Origin: Actinoplanes sp. NBRC 103695
Lineage (GTDB): Bacteria; Actinomycetota; Actinomycetes; Mycobacteriales; Micromonosporaceae
DNA: 61,960 bases
Assembly (NCBI RefSeq): GCF_030269485.1
Contig: NZ_BSTL01000041.1
Location: 1-61,960, forward strand
Direction of reading: 5' to 3'
This document shows, piece by piece, positions 58,764 to 61,960 of this stretch; the stretch's first letter is position 1, and every line of letters starts with the position of its first letter. The notes under the pieces were generated by a model, which made no database searches, was not told the origin of the DNA, and saw only the letters and a list, made by a program, of their open reading frames with translations. A program made the translations under genes and the position numbers.

Positions 58764-61169
58764 GTGTCGCTGACTCTCGCCGAGGCCCGGGCCCGGGCCG
58801 CCATGATCTCCGACGTCTCCTACGACCTCGAGCTCGACGTCACGTCGATCGAGTCGTTCCGCAGCCGGGTGACCGTGCGATTCCGCACCACGGGCGGCGA
58901 TACGTTCCTGGAGCTGCACAGAGCCTCGCCCGTCACGGTCACGCTCGACGGCGTCGAGACGGAGTCCGGCTATGACGGGCGGCGCATCCCGCTCACCGGC
59001 CTGACCGCCGGCGCGCACGAGGTGGTCGTGGACGCTCGCCTGCGCTACGTGACCGACGGCGAGGGGATGCACACCTTCACCGACCCGGTGGACGGCGAGC
59101 GGTACGTCGGCGGATACCTCGGCCTGGACATCACGCAGCGCCTGTTCGCCTGCTTCGACCAGCTCGACCTCAAGGCGCCGATCACGCTGAGCGTGACCGC
59201 GGATCCGGCGTGGACGGTCCTGTCGAACGGCCGGCCCACGCTCGCCGAGGACGGCCGGTTCACGTTCGCCGCCACCCAGCCGATCCCGTGCGACCTGTTC
59301 GCCGTGGCGGCCGGGCCGTACCACTCGGTCACCTGGGAGCACCGCGGCCTGCCCATGGGCTGGCACGCCCGGCGGTCGCTCGCCGCCGAACTCGACCGGG
59401 ACGCCGCCGAACTGCGCCGGGTCACCGAGGTCTGCTTCGACCACTACGCCGAAATCTTCGACGAGCCGTTCGCCTTCGACTCGTACGACCAGGTCTTCGT
59501 GCCCGAGATCAACTGGGGCGCGATGGAGTGCCCCGGCTGCGTCACGTTCAACGAGACCATGCTGCCGCGCGGCCGGGTCACCGACGACGACCGCCGGCGC
59601 GTGGCCATGGTCATCGCGCACGAGATGTCACACATGTGGTTCGCCGACCTGGTCTCTCCCGTGTGGTGGGAGGACGCGTGGCTGAACGAGTCGTTCGCCG
59701 ACTACATGGGATTCGAGGTGGCCGCGACGGTGGCCGGATACGCCGGCAGCCGGGTGTCGTTCGAGGCGATGTTCAAACCGGGCGCGTACCTCGCCGACCG
59801 GCGCCGCTCCACCCATGCGGTCGCGCCGACCGCCGACGAGGTGCCCGACGTGGACACCGGCACGACCATCTTCGACGAGATCTCCTACGCCAAGGGCAAC
59901 GCCGTCCTGCGCCAGCTGGTCACCTGGCTGGGCCGGGAAGACTTCCTGACCGGCGTGAACGCCCACCTGACCCGGCACCGCTTCGCGAACGCCACCCTCG
60001 AGGACCTGCTCACCGCCCTCGACGCGGCCTCGCCCCGCGACGTGCGTGCCTGGGCGGCCCTGTGGCTGCGCCGGTCCGGGCACGACACGATCCGGGTCAC
60101 CCGCTCCGGCGACGTGCCGGTGCTGACCCGCGAGGGTGTCCGGCCGCACCGATTCACCGTCACGGCCTATTCGCCGACCGCCTCGGCGTCCACGCCCGGC
60201 CTGGAGCCGGTCGGCTCGCGGCTGGTCGACCTGGCCGACGAGCCGCTGGAACTGCCGGAGTGGTCCGGGCTCGTCATCGTCCCCAACTCCTACGGCGAGA
60301 CCTTCGCCCGCATCGAGCTGGACCCGCTTTCGTACGACGCGGTCGCGCGCGGCCTCTCCACGCTCACCGAACCGCTGGTACGCGCGGTGCTCTGGGCGAC
60401 GGTGCTCGACCGCGCGCCGGCCGAGGCGCACCTTGACCTGATCGCCCGCCAGCTGCCGCAGGAGACGTCGCCCACCCTGATCACCGCCGCCGTCGACCGC
60501 ACCCTCGCGGATCTGGTCCGCCGCCGCCTGCCCGGCACCGAGGTCGAGGCCGCGCTGTCCGTCATCGCGGCGGCGTGCGCCCCCGCGGCCGTGCACGACG
60601 AGCAGCGCGCCATCGCCCTGGCCCGAGGCCTGTCCCGCGCCACCACCGACACCGCGCTCCTGCGCCGCTGGCTCGACGCCGACGCGACCGACCACGGCCT
60701 CGCCCTCGACCCCAAGCTCCGCTGGTCCGCCGTCCACCGGCTGGCCGAGCTGGGCGGCCTGGACGAGCAGCAGATCGAGGCCGAACGCCGGCGCGACGGC
60801 ACCGACACCGGGAACCTGGGCGCGGCCACGGCCCTGGCCGCCCGCCCCACGCCGGAGGCGAAGTCGGCCGCCTGGGCCGCGATGACCGAAGACCCCGACG
60901 TGTCGGTACGCCGCTTCCGAGCACTGGCCGCCGGCCTCTGGTCCGCGTCCCAGCGCGACCTGGTCACGCCGTATGTCACCGCCTACTTCCGGCTGGCGCC
61001 CGACCTGGCCCGCCGCGGTTCGGCCTTCGCGGCGGCGGTCGGCGCCGCCTTCCCGGCGTTCCCGCTCACGGCACAGGAGCTGAAGCAGACCCGCGAGTCC
61101 CTGACCCCCGACGTCCCGGCCGTCCTCCGCCGAGCCTGGGACGACGAACTCGACGACCGCACCGCGTAG
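58764..61169 (+). CDS. pepN: M1-family aminopeptidase N
   Basis: 801 residues. The zinc site is HEMSH (286-290) with Glu309 in LNESFADYMG, the complete HExxH-x18-E of M1 peptidases. The exopeptidase motif normally GAMEN reads GAMEC (252-256), so the Asn is replaced by Cys. A helical C-terminal domain completes the protein. It removes N-terminal residues from peptides in the cytoplasm. The last codons (AWDDELDDRTA) form the first unit of a 47-bp tandem array that runs on past the stop. Confidence 0.92.
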   Translation: MSLTLAEARARAAMISDVSYDLELDVTSIESFRSRVTVRFRTTGGDTFLELHRASPVTVTLDGVETESGYDGRRIPLTGLTAGAHEVVVDARLRYVTDGEGMHTFTDPVDGERYVGGYLGLDITQRLFACFDQLDLKAPITLSVTADPAWTVLSNGRPTLAEDGRFTFAATQPIPCDLFAVAAGPYHSVTWEHRGLPMGWHARRSLAAELDRDAAELRRVTEVCFDHYAEIFDEPFAFDSYDQVFVPEINWGAMECPGCVTFNETMLPRGRVTDDDRRRVAMVIAHEMSHMWFADLVSPVWWEDAWLNESFADYMGFEVAATVAGYAGSRVSFEAMFKPGAYLADRRRSTHAVAPTADEVPDVDTGTTIFDEISYAKGNAVLRQLVTWLGREDFLTGVNAHLTRHRFANATLEDLLTALDAASPRDVRAWAALWLRRSGHDTIRVTRSGDVPVLTREGVRPHRFTVTAYSPTASASTPGLEPVGSRLVDLADEPLELPEWSGLVIVPNSYGETFARIELDPLSYDAVARGLSTLTEPLVRAVLWATVLDRAPAEAHLDLIARQLPQETSPTLITAAVDRTLADLVRRRLPGTEVEAALSVIAAACAPAAVHDEQRAIALARGLSRATTDTALLRRWLDADATDHGLALDPKLRWSAVHRLAELGGLDEQQIEAERRRDGTDTGNLGAATALAARPTPEAKSAAWAAMTEDPDVSVRRFRALAAGLWSASQRDLVTPYVTAYFRLAPDLARRGSAFAAAVGAAFPAFPLTAQELKQTRESLTPDVPAVLRRAWDDELDDRTA

Positions 61170-61360
61170 CCGCCGGCCGAGCGTGGGACGACGAGCCCGA
61201 CGACCGCACCGCGCAGCCGCCAGCCGAGCGTAGGACGACGAGCCCGACGACCGCATCACGCGGCCGTCGGCCGAGCGTGGGACGACGAGCCCGGCGGCCG
61301 TATCGCGTGGCCGTCGGCCGGGCGTGGGACGACGAGCCCGACGACCGCGTAGCCGCTCAC
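61132..61360 (+). repeat. 47-bp tandem array starting in the pepN 3' end
   Basis: Units of the type GAGCGTGGGACGACGAGCCC start at 61132, 61179, 61226, 61273 and 61320, an exact 47-bp period. The first copy is coding (pepN C-terminus); the others follow the stop. As 47 is not a multiple of three, each copy shifts frame, so the array is not protein-selected. Confidence 0.85.
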
Positions 61361-61361
61361 G

Positions 61362-61600
61362 GTGGTAGCTGGGCACGGCAGTGGTAGCCGGGCACGAGAG
61401 TGGTAGCCGGGCACGAGAGTGGTAGCCGGGCACGGCAGTGGTGGCCGGGCACGGCAGTGGTGGCCGGGCACGGCAGTGGTGGCCGGGCACGAGAGTGGTA
61501 GCCGGGCACGGCAGTGGTAGCCGGGCACGGCAGTGGTAGCCGGGCACGGCAGTGGTAGCCGGGCACGGCAGTGGTAGCCGGGCACGAGAGTGGTAGCTGA
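61362..61600 (+). repeat. 19-bp GTGGTAG array (left arm of inverted-array element, copy 2)
   Basis: GTGGTAG (in three units GTGGTGG) begins at 61362, 61381, 61400, 61419, 61438, 61457, 61476, 61495, 61514, 61533, 61552, 61571 and 61590: 13 units, exactly 19 bp apart. The unit is GTGGTAGCCGGGCACGGCA with a GAGA variant at the end. The entry sequence CCGCTCACGGTGGTAGCTGG is nearly the same as at 29089-29108. Confidence 0.9.
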
Positions 61601-61830
61601 AGGCGGCGTCTGCGGTGTTGCCGGCTGGCTCGGCCTTTCGCGCCGCCGACACCGGCCAGCCGGTGGTAGGACCGGGCGCTATCCACCGAGCCTCCCCCGC
61701 TCTGGACTACCACGCGCGCGGATCGTGGTGGTTGAGGGCGGTATTTCGGCCCGGATGCCGCTCGGAACCACCACTGCGTGCCTGGCCTACCGCTCGCGCC
61801 TGCACCTACCACCGGACCGCGCCCGGCCAC
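61601..61830. repeat. Centre and right arm of inverted-array element, copy 2
   Basis: A 9-bp inverted repeat CCGGCTGGC/GCCAGCCGG and further GTGGTAG/TACCAC words lead to a hairpin GCGGTAT (61738-61744) with ATGCCGC (61755-61761), loop starting TTCGGCCC, matching the centre of copy 1 with a G-U pair in place of G-C. After it come ACCACCACT, TACCG and TACCACC words in the right-arm sense. No coding sequence is seen in 61170-61890. Confidence 0.7.
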
Positions 61831-61891
61831 GGCGGTCGCGTCCGCTGGCGTGGTGTAAGAGGCGGCCAGCGCTGATCCGTGTGGGTTGATG

Positions 61892-61960
61892 TTAGGCGGC
61901 TATCTCGGCGGGTTCGAGGTCGGGTTGGGTGTCTTGGCTGGTGGTGATGGGTGTGAGGCG
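61892..61960 (-). CDS. Possible C-terminal end of a protein (partial)
   Basis: A frame on the minus strand enters from the window edge and ends in TAA at 61892-61894. The last residues would be RLTPITTSQDTQPDLEPAEI plus two Ala. It is too short to name; mobile-element or ordinary genes are equally possible. Confidence 0.3.
   Translation of the reverse strand, partial: RLTPITTSQDTQPDLEPAEIAA

Noticed and set aside
61362..61600. Possible CRISPR array
   Set aside because: The 19-bp units are contiguous and have no unique spacers; no cas genes are near.

Overview
The window comes from a high-GC actinobacterial chromosome, most likely of the family Micromonosporaceae and possibly an Actinoplanes-like genus (inference from protein composition and gene order; no database was searched). 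The first 15 kb follow the gene order known from the oriC-proximal region of Mycobacterium and its relatives: class A penicillin-binding protein, a GT87-like membrane glycosyltransferase, then rpsF-ssb-rpsR-rplI and dnaB. Many genes start with GTG, and a good number have a TANNNT box 6-7 nt before the start codon and no Shine-Dalgarno sequence, the signature of leaderless actinobacterial mRNAs.

Layout. 1-8.9 kb: cell-wall gene end, membrane glycosyltransferases, endonuclease IV, a secreted anchored protein and the ribosomal/SSB operon with an apparent S6:S18 autoregulatory leader. 8.9-15.4 kb: a giant Trp/Arg-repeat disordered membrane protein divergent from dnaB. 15.4-21.6 kb: an accessory conflict island. 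It holds a four-gene overlapping operon (YbaB-like, WXG100-like, a 1271-residue polymorphic toxin, a putative immunity gene) facing a YrhB/Imm35-YwqJ deaminase-SUKH-3 fusion. 21.6-26.4 kb: zinc-ribbon protein, GT87-like protein, GGDEF-EAL protein and an AT-rich gap. 26.4-29.1 kb: moaC-mog-moeA-moaE. 29.1-38.6 kb: inverted-array repeat, GT87 protein, DoxX, AAA ATPase, LppU-like protein, prepilin peptidase, an EndoQ-UvrD fusion and a metallophosphoesterase. 38.8-46.6 kb: moaD, moaA, a fructosamine kinase-like gene, GNAT, DUF4192, phoD, fdhD and mobA. 46.6-61.2 kb: YbjN/CesT-like chaperone, two tandem beta-propeller lipoproteins, an AsnC regulator with ddaH, proteasome activator bpa, two HAD hydrolases, serS, OsmC, a zincin, an AIM24 protein and pepN. 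The last 0.8 kb is almost wholly repeats.

How genes work together. moaA, moaC, moaD, moaE, mog, moeA, mobA and fdhD give nearly a full molybdenum cofactor pathway, including sulfur transfer for formate dehydrogenase, split over three loci. The toxin cassette looks like a type VII-type secreted polymorphic toxin with two C-terminal enzyme domains in series: a papain-like Tox-PL domain with a Cys-His-Asp triad, and a RelA/SpoT-like nucleotide pyrophosphokinase domain with the R-x-K-x3-S, Asp and Glu catalytic signature. The tip domain and its immunity gene look lower in GC than the rest.

The most unusual items are that two-enzyme toxin, the EndoQ-UvrD fusion, and a dispersed non-coding element (29.1 and 61.4-61.8 kb) made of GTGGTAG arrays and reverse-complement TACCAC arrays around a hairpin with a conserved TCGGCC loop.
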